64,000 nucleotides of DNA, taken from Oscillospiraceae bacterium. Its GTDB lineage: Bacteria; Bacillota; Clostridia; Saccharofermentanales; Fastidiosipilaceae. Within the stretch, counting starts at the first letter, position 1. Every line of letters begins with the position of its first letter. The notes under the pieces were generated by a model that was not told where the DNA came from, searched no databases, and worked only from the letters and a program-made list of their open reading frames with translations. Location: NCBI GenBank assembly GCA_029983685.1, contig JASBZA010000008.1:1-64000 (forward strand). The letters run 5' to 3'. The position numbers were made by a program, and so were the translations under genes. Below are positions 17,752 to 26,556 of this stretch, in pieces.

Positions 17752-19512
17752 TTATTCCGGCAAGCTCTTGATTAAATCGAAGAGGTCAATAGCGGCCAAT
17801 TTAGGCCCGTCCTGTGCCTTGTCTGCAACACCTAATTGGGTTCGCAAGGTTCCGACCACAACATTGTTTACGAAAAGCTTAGAGAAGAAGCGGTCAATCA
17901 AGACGTCGGTTTCTTGCTGCTTCTGGACAGGGCCGAAAGGATTGGCGAAGTAAGACGTGGTAATACCCTTCTCGGAGGTCGTACCCTTGGCCATACGCTT
18001 GCCTTGGACGAAGGTCGGTAAGGCTTCCTCCATGTTTTCGAAAATCTTAATGGCTTTCTCGCCTTCTTCTACCGGATCGTAGTTATTGGCGTAGACGAAG
18101 ATATCGACCTTGAGGCCTTCCATAATTTCGTCGTAAGTCGCAACAGGTGTGATGAGGCGGGCGTTGACCTTGTCGGGGTTCATAAAGATGGACCGGTCTA
18201 ATTCCTGGAAGGCGTAACCCGAATCCAGGTCGTCCAGGCGGACGAAAGCACCAATCTCTGTACCGTAGCCTCGCACCTGGTCGGTTTCGGGGTCAATACG
18301 GAAGGTACCCATATCGTCGAAAATGATGTCCATTTCGGAAATGTGATCTTTGGCCAAAGCACGGAAAGCTTCAATACTTTCGGACTTGCCGGCACCGGAG
18401 TCGCCCATGATGACGACATTGGCCTGCTTCCCGTTCTTAAGGACGATGTGGACCATGGCGCCGTGGATGGGGAGGTTGCCCTTAGAAATCTGGCGGACGT
18501 TGTGTAAGGTCAGCATCATCTTCTTCATATAACCAAAGTAGTCATAGCAATCGTGGTGGGAAACGAAGCCGATCATGATGTCGTTACGTTCATCGTGGTA
18601 GAAGCCTTCTTCAGGTTCTTCCAGGTGGTTGTCGCCGCCGAAAACGTAGATCAAATCGGGCTTTCTGCCGGAGACTTGCTCTTCGGTCGCCAGCTGGAAC
18701 AAGTTGGCCAAAGAGACACCGTGGGTCAGATAGTCTCTTTGGACATAAACGAAGGCCAGGTACTCACCCACAAAGCAGGGGAAGCAGAAGAAGTGGTTAT
18801 CGTTAATGCCAATACGTTCGAGCGGATTTTGCAAAAGTTCGGGGAAGACACCGGTTCTGGTATTACGCTTAGGATAAGAAATGAAAGGAGTTTCCAAAAT
18901 AAGGCCCTTAACAAAAGCGATAGAGCGCAGTTTCTCGTAACCTTCGAGAATGGGCCAAACGTATTCCTTGCAGACCAAGCCGACATTGGTACCGGCCTTA
19001 ATCTGGCGAAGAACGTTGGGTTTCTCCAAAGCGACGTTTACGGAGATTTCGCGATAAAGTGCCAAGAGCATTTCGTCGAAACGGGTTTTGGCATTCTGGA
19101 AAGAGGAAGTGGCCAAACCGGCAGAGGTCGTGGTCTCATAGAAGACGGCATAACGCTCCAAGTTTCGCCAATACTTATAAATCTCTTCTACCAGGCGTAA
19201 GATAGCGGCCCTGTCTTCATAGGCTTTGTGAAATTCGGGAATAGACTGGCTGATTTCCAGGATATTCATAGAAGTCAGTAATTTGGCCAAGCGGGTCATC
19301 GCCATAATCCTGGCCTCCCGGGTTTGCTGCGGGAAGTAGAACTTAATCAGACGGAACATTTCAGAATATTCCTGGCCCTCGGCATCGGTCAAAAAGTGAT
19401 CGATTAAAGACCTAAAAGCCTCAGAGTCCAAAACCTGGTCAAAGGATGAATAGTAGCGTTCGGTAAAGTTGAAAATGGCTTTGCCATTGCTTAAAGACCA
19501 TTCCGTCTTCAT
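17752..19512 (-). CDS. PEP-carboxykinase/HPr-kinase-fold P-loop protein
   Basis: A 586-residue protein whose C-terminal third has the PEPCK/HprK-type nucleotide fold. The P-loop GDSGAGKSE is at 370-378, with a likely metal-binding FDDMG about 30 residues later. The loop resembles HPr kinase (GxSGxGKSE) more than ATP-PEPCK (GxSGTGKT). The N-terminal 350 residues are helical, with no recognisable domain. Such proteins are sometimes annotated as PEP carboxykinase, but the classic substrate motifs are not evident to me. Start taken at 19512 because GGAGGT lies eight bases ahead; an ATG 15 bases upstream is weaker. Divergent from the DUF1846 gene. Kinase or sensor activity is possible but unproven. 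Confidence 0.68.
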   Translation of the reverse strand: MKTEWSLSNGKAIFNFTERYYSSFDQVLDSEAFRSLIDHFLTDAEGQEYSEMFRLIKFYFPQQTREARIMAMTRLAKLLTSMNILEISQSIPEFHKAYEDRAAILRLVEEIYKYWRNLERYAVFYETTTSAGLATSSFQNAKTRFDEMLLALYREISVNVALEKPNVLRQIKAGTNVGLVCKEYVWPILEGYEKLRSIAFVKGLILETPFISYPKRNTRTGVFPELLQNPLERIGINDNHFFCFPCFVGEYLAFVYVQRDYLTHGVSLANLFQLATEEQVSGRKPDLIYVFGGDNHLEEPEEGFYHDERNDIMIGFVSHHDCYDYFGYMKKMMLTLHNVRQISKGNLPIHGAMVHIVLKNGKQANVVIMGDSGAGKSESIEAFRALAKDHISEMDIIFDDMGTFRIDPETDQVRGYGTEIGAFVRLDDLDSGYAFQELDRSIFMNPDKVNARLITPVATYDEIMEGLKVDIFVYANNYDPVEEGEKAIKIFENMEEALPTFVQGKRMAKGTTSEKGITTSYFANPFGPVQKQQETDVLIDRFFSKLFVNNVVVGTLRTQLGVADKAQDGPKLAAIDLFDLIKSLPE

Positions 19513-19541
19513 AATGAATACCTCCATTGTTTCCTGAGATT

Positions 19542-19577
19542 CGGTATATTATACCGCTAATAAGGGGCCCTGAACAA
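19542..19577 (-). promoter_or_regulatory. sigma-A promoter overlapped by a palindrome
   Basis: Minus strand -35 TTGTTC (19572-19577), 18-base spacer, -10 TATAAT (19548-19553). The -10 lies inside a perfect inverted repeat, CGGTATA-T-TATACCG (19542-19556), which suits a repressor site. Confidence 0.7.
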
Positions 19578-19681
19578 ATTTTGCGTATTTTTAAGAAGAG
19601 TGTAATCATGGACTACGAAAGTTCGGGGAAAATTCTATAATAAACAGGTTGTTTTTTTATTAAAGAAAGGGGACAGGTTTT

Positions 19682-21205
19682 ATGGGGAAAATAGGCTTCA
19701 ACAATGCCCAGTACGTGGAAGAGCAAAGTCGTTACATTCGTGAACGAATCGAAGATTTCGATAAGCTTTATCTGGAGTTCGGCGGTAAATTGGCCGGTGA
19801 CTTCCATGCCATGCGGGTCTTGCCGGGCTTTGATCCCGATGCTAAGGTCAAGATTTTGCAGAAACTTAAGGACGATGCTGAAGTGCTGATTTGTGTTTAT
19901 GCCGGCGATATCGAGCAAAACCGGGTGCGCGGAGATTACGGCATCACCTACGACGAAGAAGTTTTCCGTATGATCGATGAGTTCCGCGAGTGGGGGCTTA
20001 TGGTTAACAGCGTTATTATTACCCGATACAACGGCCAAAACGCGGCCAAAGTTTTCGTGAACCGCTTGAAACGCCGCAACATTCAAGTCTATACCCATGC
20101 CTATACCGAGGGCTATCCTTTGGACGTTGATACCATTGTTTCCTCTTCGGGTTACGGCCAAAATACCTTTGTTCCCACCAGCCGTAAACTCGTGGTGGTA
20201 ACCGCTCCCGGACCTAACTCCGGTAAGCTGGGGACCTGTCTGAGCCAGCTTTACCACGAAACCCAAAGAGGCAATAACGCCGGCTACTCCAAGTTTGAGA
20301 CTTTTCCCATCTGGAACCTTCCTTTGAAACACCCGGTTAATGTGGCTTACGAAGCGGCTACGGCAGACGTTATGGACGTCAATATGATCGATCCCTTCCA
20401 CTTGGAAACCTACGGTGTTTCGGCAGTCAACTACAATCGCGACATCGACCAGTTCCCGCTCTTAAGACGTATTTTGAAAAAAATCTACGGAGAGGATATC
20501 CCCTTCCATTCACCCACCGGGATGGGAGTCAACCGGGCCGGTTTTTGTATTTCGGATGACGAAGTTTGCAAAGCAGCTGCCAACCAGGAGATTATCAGAA
20601 GGTCCTTCCATTTGGCCTGTGACTATAAGAAAGGCAATATCGGGGCGGAAGTGGCCCAGAGAGCCAAGCTCCTCATGGATGAAATGCAATTGACTGAAGA
20701 AGACCGGTCGGTCGTAAGGCCGGCCAGAGAATACGCCCAAAGGCTTCTGGAAAGACCGGGCACACACTACGAGGCGAATCAAACCCCTCAGGCGACAGCC
20801 TTGGAGCTTCCGGACGGCACCATTGTAACCGGCAAGGGCTCCAACTCCATGTCCTCCATAGCGGCCTGCCTTTTAAATGCGGCCAAAGGCATAGCCGGTT
20901 TGGCCGATCCTTTGCACCTCCTGTCACCGGTTATTTTGGAACCCATCCATTACCTCAAAGAAAATATTTTCGGTCAGAAGATGCATTACCTGGATGCCAA
21001 AGAGATTCTCCTGGCCTTGAGTATTTCGGCTGCGACCAATCCCATGGCCGAAGCGGCTTTGATTCAGCTAAAAGAACTTCGAGGCTGTGAAGCCCACTCG
21101 ACCGTTATCCCCTCTAAGATGGACGATGCGGTTTGCCGAGAGTTGGGCATCAACCTGACCTCGGATCCGGTTTTTGCTTCCAATTCTTTATACTACAACA
21201 ATTGA
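19682..21205 (+). CDS. DUF1846 domain-containing protein
   Basis: A 507-residue conserved protein of the DUF1846 family. The start MGKIGFNNAQYVEEQS and the block DVDTIVSSSGYGQN followed by TAPGPNSGKLGTCLSQLYHE are family hallmarks. The fold resembles a nucleotide-binding enzyme, but no reaction is established to my knowledge. AAAGGGG precedes the ATG, and a TATAAT box is at 19636-19641. It is divergent from the PEPCK/HprK-like gene, and the T-box/thrS unit follows. The family is secure on motif recall; function is unknown. Confidence 0.85.
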   Translation: MGKIGFNNAQYVEEQSRYIRERIEDFDKLYLEFGGKLAGDFHAMRVLPGFDPDAKVKILQKLKDDAEVLICVYAGDIEQNRVRGDYGITYDEEVFRMIDEFREWGLMVNSVIITRYNGQNAAKVFVNRLKRRNIQVYTHAYTEGYPLDVDTIVSSSGYGQNTFVPTSRKLVVVTAPGPNSGKLGTCLSQLYHETQRGNNAGYSKFETFPIWNLPLKHPVNVAYEAATADVMDVNMIDPFHLETYGVSAVNYNRDIDQFPLLRRILKKIYGEDIPFHSPTGMGVNRAGFCISDDEVCKAAANQEIIRRSFHLACDYKKGNIGAEVAQRAKLLMDEMQLTEEDRSVVRPAREYAQRLLERPGTHYEANQTPQATALELPDGTIVTGKGSNSMSSIAACLLNAAKGIAGLADPLHLLSPVILEPIHYLKENIFGQKMHYLDAKEILLALSISAATNPMAEAALIQLKELRGCEAHSTVIPSKMDDAVCRELGINLTSDPVFASNSLYYNN

Positions 21206-21274
21206 GGAGAAATTTAGCCTAGCATAACCGATGTGCTGGATTTATCCTTTTATTTGTAGCATAATGACTCCAAA

Positions 21275-21561
21275 GCGTTGAAGGAGACGGATTTTCCTAA
21301 GAGGCTATCAGATAGGCTTAGGCCTATCGCCAGAGAGAAAGACCTGAGGCTGGAAGTCTTTCATAGCAAGAGGATTATTCCTACCACTCCGGAGCAGGTA
21401 CCAGGGAGCGGGAGCAAGGCTTGGAAGAGCAGAACTTCGGTGAAATGGTCCCGGCCCCTTCACGAGACGAAGGTAAATGAAGTTAAAGAACAAGGTGGAA
21501 CCGTGTTTAGATAAGATAAGCACCCTTGGGCAGTTCGTATCCGAATGCCCGAGGGTTTTTT
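21275..21561 (+). promoter_or_regulatory. threonine T-box riboswitch of thrS
   Basis: The gap of about 420 bases before thrS is a T-box leader. Its base stem GGAG pairs with CTCC (21387-21390) and encloses a specifier loop with ACC (21383-21385), a Thr codon followed by A. A hairpin follows AGAGAG (GAAAGAC/GTCTTTC). The T-box sequence AAGGTGGAACCGTG is at 21492-21505. Its TGGA (21496-21499) fits a UCCA acceptor end, i.e. U discriminator. The terminator ACCCTTGGGCA / TGCCCGAGGGT plus T-run is at 21522-21561. Uncharged tRNA-Thr is expected to stabilise the antiterminator and permit thrS transcription. Confidence 0.9.
21522..21561 (+). terminator. regulated terminator of the thrS T-box
   Basis: Eleven-base stem (ACCCTTGGGCA with TGCCCGAGGGT) and six T. 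It sits directly after the T-box antiterminator and 63 bases before the thrS start. Confidence 0.92.
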
Positions 21562-21623
21562 ATTAGGAATCCTCGGAGAAGAATAGGAAAAATAAATACG
21601 AAATGATTGGGGAGGATTATAAA

Positions 21624-23555
21624 ATGAAAATTACTTTAAAAGACGGGTCGGTAAAAGAATATGCCAAGCCCATGTCGGTCTATGACATTGCCAAAGACAT
21701 TAGCGAAGGCCTGGCCAGAAACGCCCATGCCGGCAAGGTGGACGGCGAGCCGGTTGACCTTAGAACAGTGGTAGACCACGATGCCGAGGTTGAGATTGTA
21801 AGTTTTGACGACCCCGAAGGCCGTCATGCTTTTTGGCATACCAGTTCCCATATTTTGGCTCAGGCAGTCTTAAGACTGTATCCGGACGCCAAACTGGCTA
21901 TAGGACCTGCTATTAAAGACGGTTTTTACTATGACATCGAATTTGCCGAGCCGCTCCTGGAAGAGAACCTGGACCAGATCGAGAAAGAGATGAAAAAAAT
22001 CGTTAAAGAAAAGCTCGAAATCAGTCGTTTCGAAAAGCCCAGAGAAGAGGCTATCGCATATTTTAAAGAGAAGAACCAGCCTTATAAGGTAGAATTGATT
22101 GAAGATTTACCGGAAGGTGAGCCCATCAGCTTCTATCAGCAAGGTGAATTCATTGATCTTTGTGCCGGCCCTCACTTGATGAACGTGAAGCCGGTCAAGG
22201 CCCTTAAACTGACATCTATAGCCGGTGCTTACTGGAGAGGCGATGAGCATAAGCAGATGCTGACCAGAATCTACGGTACGTCTTATCCCAAGAAGGCCGA
22301 GCTGGATGAGCATCTGGCCCGGATTGAAGAGGCCAAAAAACGAGACCACCGCCGCCTGGGTAAGGAGATGCGACTCTTTACGCTCATGGATGAGGGACCG
22401 GGTTTTCCATTCTTCCTTCCTAACGGCATGATTATCAAAAACGGACTCATGCAGTACTGGCAGGAACTCCACGACCGTGAAGGCTATCAGATGATTGAAA
22501 CACCTATTATGCTGAACCGTTCTTTGTGGGAGAAGTCCGGTCACTGGGACCACTATAAAGACAATATGTATACGACGAAGATTGATGACGAGGACTTTGC
22601 CATCAAGCCCATGAATTGCCCCGGCAGCCTTCTGGTATATAATTCCGAGCCGCACTCTTATAGAGACCTGCCCTTACGCTTAGCAGAAGTCGGCTTGGTT
22701 CACCGCCATGAGAAGTCCGGCCAAATGCATGGCTTGACACGTGTCCGTGCCTTCCACCAGGACGATGCCCATATCTTCATGACACCCGACCAGGTAAAAG
22801 ATGAGATTGAAGGCGTCATTCGCTTGATCGATGAGGTCTATAAGAACTTCGGTTTCGTGTACCATGTTGAGCTGTCGACCAGACCGGAAGACTCCATGGG
22901 TACGGACGAAGAGTGGAATATGGCCATTGAAGCTTTGGAAGACGCCATGAAAGAAATCGATATGCCTTATGTTGTAAATGAAGGTGACGGTGCTTTCTAC
23001 GGCCCCAAGCTGGATTTCCACCTGGAAGATTCTTTAGGCAGAACTTGGCAATGTGCTACAATCCAGCTGGACTTCCAGTTGCCGCAACGTTTTGAAGCTG
23101 AATATGTCGGCCAGGACGGCGAGAAGCACAGACCTATTATGATTCACCGTGTAGTTTACGGTTCTATCGAGCGCTTCATGGCCATCTTGATTGAGCACTT
23201 CGGCGGCAAGTTCCCCGCTTGGCTGGCACCCGAACAGGTTCGAATCCTACCTATTACGGACCGCCACCTGGCCTATGCCCAAGAGATTGAAAAGGTCTTG
23301 AAGGAACATGGCATCAGAGTTCATATCGACGACCGTAACGAAAAAACAGGCTGGAAAGTACGTCAGGCTCAGGTGGAGAGGATTCCTTACATGCTGGTCA
23401 TCGGTGATCGCGAGATGGAAGATAAGACCGTTGCCTTAAGACTGCGCGATAAAGAGAAGACCAAGGTCTTAGACTTGGCCGAATTTGCCGATAAGCTGGG
23501 GGAAGAAATCCACAGCCGTCAGATGAGCTCGGCTTTCCTGGACTTATTTGAGTAA
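21624..23555 (+). CDS. thrS: threonyl-tRNA synthetase
   Basis: Class II synthetase for threonine, 643 residues. The N-terminal TGS domain (about 1-60) is followed by the editing domain with HTSSH (H72 and H76). The catalytic core has MNCPGS, motif 2 (HRHEKSGQMHGLTRVRAFHQDD) and the zinc-site His/Cys pattern. The C-terminal anticodon domain includes DDRNEKTGWKVRQAQ. The ATG at 21624 is chosen because GGGGAGG lies eight bases before it; an ATG at 21603 would overlap that site. It is controlled by the upstream T-box. A debranching enzyme gene follows 41 bases later. Confidence 0.97.
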   Translation: MKITLKDGSVKEYAKPMSVYDIAKDISEGLARNAHAGKVDGEPVDLRTVVDHDAEVEIVSFDDPEGRHAFWHTSSHILAQAVLRLYPDAKLAIGPAIKDGFYYDIEFAEPLLEENLDQIEKEMKKIVKEKLEISRFEKPREEAIAYFKEKNQPYKVELIEDLPEGEPISFYQQGEFIDLCAGPHLMNVKPVKALKLTSIAGAYWRGDEHKQMLTRIYGTSYPKKAELDEHLARIEEAKKRDHRRLGKEMRLFTLMDEGPGFPFFLPNGMIIKNGLMQYWQELHDREGYQMIETPIMLNRSLWEKSGHWDHYKDNMYTTKIDDEDFAIKPMNCPGSLLVYNSEPHSYRDLPLRLAEVGLVHRHEKSGQMHGLTRVRAFHQDDAHIFMTPDQVKDEIEGVIRLIDEVYKNFGFVYHVELSTRPEDSMGTDEEWNMAIEALEDAMKEIDMPYVVNEGDGAFYGPKLDFHLEDSLGRTWQCATIQLDFQLPQRFEAEYVGQDGEKHRPIMIHRVVYGSIERFMAILIEHFGGKFPAWLAPEQVRILPITDRHLAYAQEIEKVLKEHGIRVHIDDRNEKTGWKVRQAQVERIPYMLVIGDREMEDKTVALRLRDKEKTKVLDLAEFADKLGEEIHSRQMSSAFLDLFE

Positions 23556-23596
23556 AAACGCACAGTAGCCCGGCCCGACGAAACGAGAGACTTTTT

Positions 23597-25930
23597 ATGA
23601 ATACGGATTTTGAAGACAGGATTTTGGACTTAGGCAGGACTTTAGACCGGGACAAAGGAGACATCCTGACCGGTGAAGAAATCGACCAAGCCTGGTCCAG
23701 GCAGATGGGAAAGAACCTTTCGCCCCAGGAAATCTGGTATGACTTTCCCATCCGGCCGGGTTTTTATCTTCAGAACGGAGCTGTAGCCTTGCCCGGCGGA
23801 GTGAGCTTTACGGTTCACTCCGAAGGGGCTACGGCTATTGATTTGGTGCTTTTTAAGAAAAATCAGGAAAACCCATTTGCTATTATCCCTTTTCCGGACA
23901 AGTACCGGGTAGGGGATGTCTACTCCATGATTGTCTTCGGGCTGGACATTTTGGACTTGGAATATTGTTTCCGTCTGGATGGAGACTATAATCCCGGGCG
24001 GGGACTTTACTTTGACAGGACCAAGGGTGTAGTGGACCCATATTGCCGCAAGATTATTATGCGGGAAAAACGAGAAGAAGCCTACCCTTACCGAGGCCAG
24101 GTGACGGTCGATACCTACGACTGGGGCACGACCGTGGCGCCCAGGTTAGAACAAGATGAGATGATCATCTATGAGCTCCATGTCAAGGGTTTTACCGCCC
24201 ATCCGTCTTCCGGTGTAAAAGCGCCGGGGACCTTTAGAGGCCTCATCGAGAAAATTCCTTATCTTAAAGAGTTGGGCGTTAATGTAGTAGAGCTCATGCC
24301 CATTTTTTCTTTTGACCCTACGGTGGATACTAGGGTACACGACGGCAATACGTTACAGGACTACTGGGGCTATAACCCGGCCGGCTTTTTCTCTTATCAC
24401 CTGCCTTATTGTGCGGAAGATATCCGCCACGAAGAAGGCCAAGAACTAAAAGACTTAGTCAAAGCCCTACATGACAACGGTATGGAGATTATTTTGGACG
24501 TGGTCTTTAACCATACCGGTGAAGGTAGCGAAAAGGGGCCTTATATTAATTTTAGAGGCTTTGATAACAACATTTATTATATGCTGACACCCGGCGGCAA
24601 GTTTTTTAACTTCTCGGGCTGCGGCAATACCTTGAATGCCAACCATCCTATCGTACGGCAGTTGATTTTAGAGTGCCTCAGATATTGGGTATCGTCTTAC
24701 CATATCGACGGTTTTCGCTTTGACTTGGCGTCTATTTTAGGTCGCTATGAAGACGGTTCGCCCATGAGTGATCCGCCACTCTTGCAGTCTTTGGCCTATG
24801 ACCCGATTCTGAAAAAAGTCGAGCTTATTGCCGAAGCCTGGGACGCCGGCGGCCTTTACCAGGTGGGATCTTTCCCGTCCTGGTCCAGGTGGGGCGAGTG
24901 GAACGGTCGTTATCGGGATGATTTGCGTTGCTTCTTAAAAGGTGACGCCGGCATGGCGCCATGGGCGGCCAAACGCATAACAGGATCCCGAGACCTCTAT
25001 CCGCCCGAGAAGAGAGGTAAACACGCCTCGGTCAACTTCATTACCTGCCATGACGGTTTTACTTTAAGAGATCTTTATTCTTATAACGAAAAGCATAATT
25101 TGGCCAATGGTTGGAATAATACCGACGGAGAGAACTTTAATAACAGTTGGAACTGTGGTGTGGAAGGGGAGACCGATGATCCGGAGATTAAGGCTCTTAG
25201 GACCAGGATGGCCCTTAATGCCTGCGTAGTCCTCTTATCTTCGGTCGGTATTCCCATGCTATTGTCGGGTGATGAATTCGGCAATACGCAAAACGGTAAC
25301 AATAACCCTTATTGCCAGGATAATGAAGTTTCCTGGTTAGATTGGTCATTGTTAGACGATAATCAGGACTTCTTTCATTTCTGGCAGAAGATGATTCGTT
25401 TCAGAAAGCACCATCCTATCTTGCGCGGTTCGGGCCAAAAACCGGCCTTAGAAATTCCGGAAGTCAGCTACCATAGTGCCCGGGCTTGGGATTTTGATGA
25501 GGAAAAACAAGAGGGATACTATGTCGGGGTCATGTTCGCGGGCCGGGATGAAAGCGGCCTGGAAGATGAGGTCATTTATTTGGCCGTCAATGCCGGCTGG
25601 GAAGGTATCCACGTAGACCTCCCCCTCATGCCGCACAAAGAGGACTGGCGTCTGGTGGTGAACACATCACAAGACTTCCCTTATAATTTCCATGAAGATA
25701 TGGACGATGCACCGATTGTAGAAAGAGACCTATACGTACCCGAACGGTCGGTCTTTTTATTGGTATCGAAGCCCCTGCCGTCTTGGGAAGAGGCCGAGGC
25801 TATGAAGGAGAAAGATCGTTTGGAATGGGCTAAACGCCAGGCAGGGGACCTTTACCCTTACCACTTCCATTTGAAGGGTGAAATCAGCAGCGGGTCCTAT
25901 TCGGTGTGGAAAAGAGATTTAGAGGAGTAA
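23597..25930 (+). CDS. glycogen debranching enzyme / isoamylase-type GH13 (GlgX-like)
   Basis: A 777-residue cytoplasmic alpha-1,6-glucosidase-type enzyme. The N-terminal CBM48/E-set domain (about 45-180) precedes the GH13 barrel. The four GH13 regions are visible: DVVFNH, GFRFD with nucleophile D376, AEAWD with general acid E413, and CHDG with D486. The GlgX/TreX-like GDEFGNTQNGNNN stretch follows. It is longer than E. coli GlgX (about 657), with an N-terminal extension of about 40 and a C-terminal tail. Its RBS is weak. No other glycogen genes are near. It is co-directional with thrS and the HD gene, which starts 2 bases after its stop. Confidence 0.88.
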   Translation: MNTDFEDRILDLGRTLDRDKGDILTGEEIDQAWSRQMGKNLSPQEIWYDFPIRPGFYLQNGAVALPGGVSFTVHSEGATAIDLVLFKKNQENPFAIIPFPDKYRVGDVYSMIVFGLDILDLEYCFRLDGDYNPGRGLYFDRTKGVVDPYCRKIIMREKREEAYPYRGQVTVDTYDWGTTVAPRLEQDEMIIYELHVKGFTAHPSSGVKAPGTFRGLIEKIPYLKELGVNVVELMPIFSFDPTVDTRVHDGNTLQDYWGYNPAGFFSYHLPYCAEDIRHEEGQELKDLVKALHDNGMEIILDVVFNHTGEGSEKGPYINFRGFDNNIYYMLTPGGKFFNFSGCGNTLNANHPIVRQLILECLRYWVSSYHIDGFRFDLASILGRYEDGSPMSDPPLLQSLAYDPILKKVELIAEAWDAGGLYQVGSFPSWSRWGEWNGRYRDDLRCFLKGDAGMAPWAAKRITGSRDLYPPEKRGKHASVNFITCHDGFTLRDLYSYNEKHNLANGWNNTDGENFNNSWNCGVEGETDDPEIKALRTRMALNACVVLLSSVGIPMLLSGDEFGNTQNGNNNPYCQDNEVSWLDWSLLDDNQDFFHFWQKMIRFRKHHPILRGSGQKPALEIPEVSYHSARAWDFDEEKQEGYYVGVMFAGRDESGLEDEVIYLAVNAGWEGIHVDLPLMPHKEDWRLVVNTSQDFPYNFHEDMDDAPIVERDLYVPERSVFLLVSKPLPSWEEAEAMKEKDRLEWAKRQAGDLYPYHFHLKGEISSGSYSVWKRDLEE

Positions 25931-25932
25931 GC

Positions 25933-26556
25933 ATGGACAATAAGACATATTTAGAGGGGGCCTTAGATGTCCTCCATCAAGAGGACCGAGACCGTATCCG
26001 CTTTATTATCGAAATGGACAAGATGAAGACCATCTACCGGCAGACACTTTTGCTGGACCAATCCAGGACCGAGACCGATGCCGAACATTCCTGGCATTTG
26101 GCCATGTTGGCCCTGGTCTTGGAGCCGCATTTTCCTGAGGGTATCGACAAGGACAAGGTCATCCGTATGTGCCTGGTCCACGATATCGTGGAAATCGATG
26201 CCGGTGATACCTTTGCTTATGACAAAGAAGGTTATAAAAGCAAGGCTATCCGTGAAGAAAAAGCAGCCGACCGTATTTATAAGCTTCTTCCCGGAGAGGA
26301 AGGCCAAAGGCTAAGAGCCTATTGGGAAGAATTTGAGGAGGGTCAAACGTCCGAAGCCAAGGTTGCCAACAGCCTGGATCGACTCCAGCCGCTTTTGGCC
26401 CATGCCTATACCGGTGGGGTCAACTGGAAATCGCATAAGGTTGTGGCCGAAGATGTCTTGGTCCGGATGGAGCCCATCCGGCAGAATTTGCCGGATCTTT
26501 GGCCCATGGTTGAAGAGCTGGTCAAACGGGGAAAAGAAAGAGACCTTCTCTTATAG
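25933..26556 (+). CDS. HD-domain hydrolase (YfbR-like)
   Basis: A 207-residue HD phosphohydrolase. Metal ligands are visible as EHSWH (His), LVHDIVEIDAGD (the HD pair) and a later SLDRLQP Asp. This pattern fits the HD_3 family that includes 5'-deoxyribonucleotidase YfbR. The ATG at 25933 is preferred: GAGGAG lies just before it, within the stop region of the debranching gene, which implies translational coupling. Its last 6 bases overlap the convergent glutamine synthetase-like gene. Confidence 0.82.
   Translation: MDNKTYLEGALDVLHQEDRDRIRFIIEMDKMKTIYRQTLLLDQSRTETDAEHSWHLAMLALVLEPHFPEGIDKDKVIRMCLVHDIVEIDAGDTFAYDKEGYKSKAIREEKAADRIYKLLPGEEGQRLRAYWEEFEEGQTSEAKVANSLDRLQPLLAHAYTGGVNWKSHKVVAEDVLVRMEPIRQNLPDLWPMVEELVKRGKERDLLL

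Noticed and set aside
18553..19200. 215-codon plus-strand frame inside the PEPCK/HprK-like gene
   Set aside because: Overlaps a well-supported gene completely; translation has no motif and the start has no ribosome site.
19613..20401. 262-codon minus-strand frame inside the DUF1846 gene
   Set aside because: Shadow of a strongly coding plus-strand frame; no RBS or homology features.
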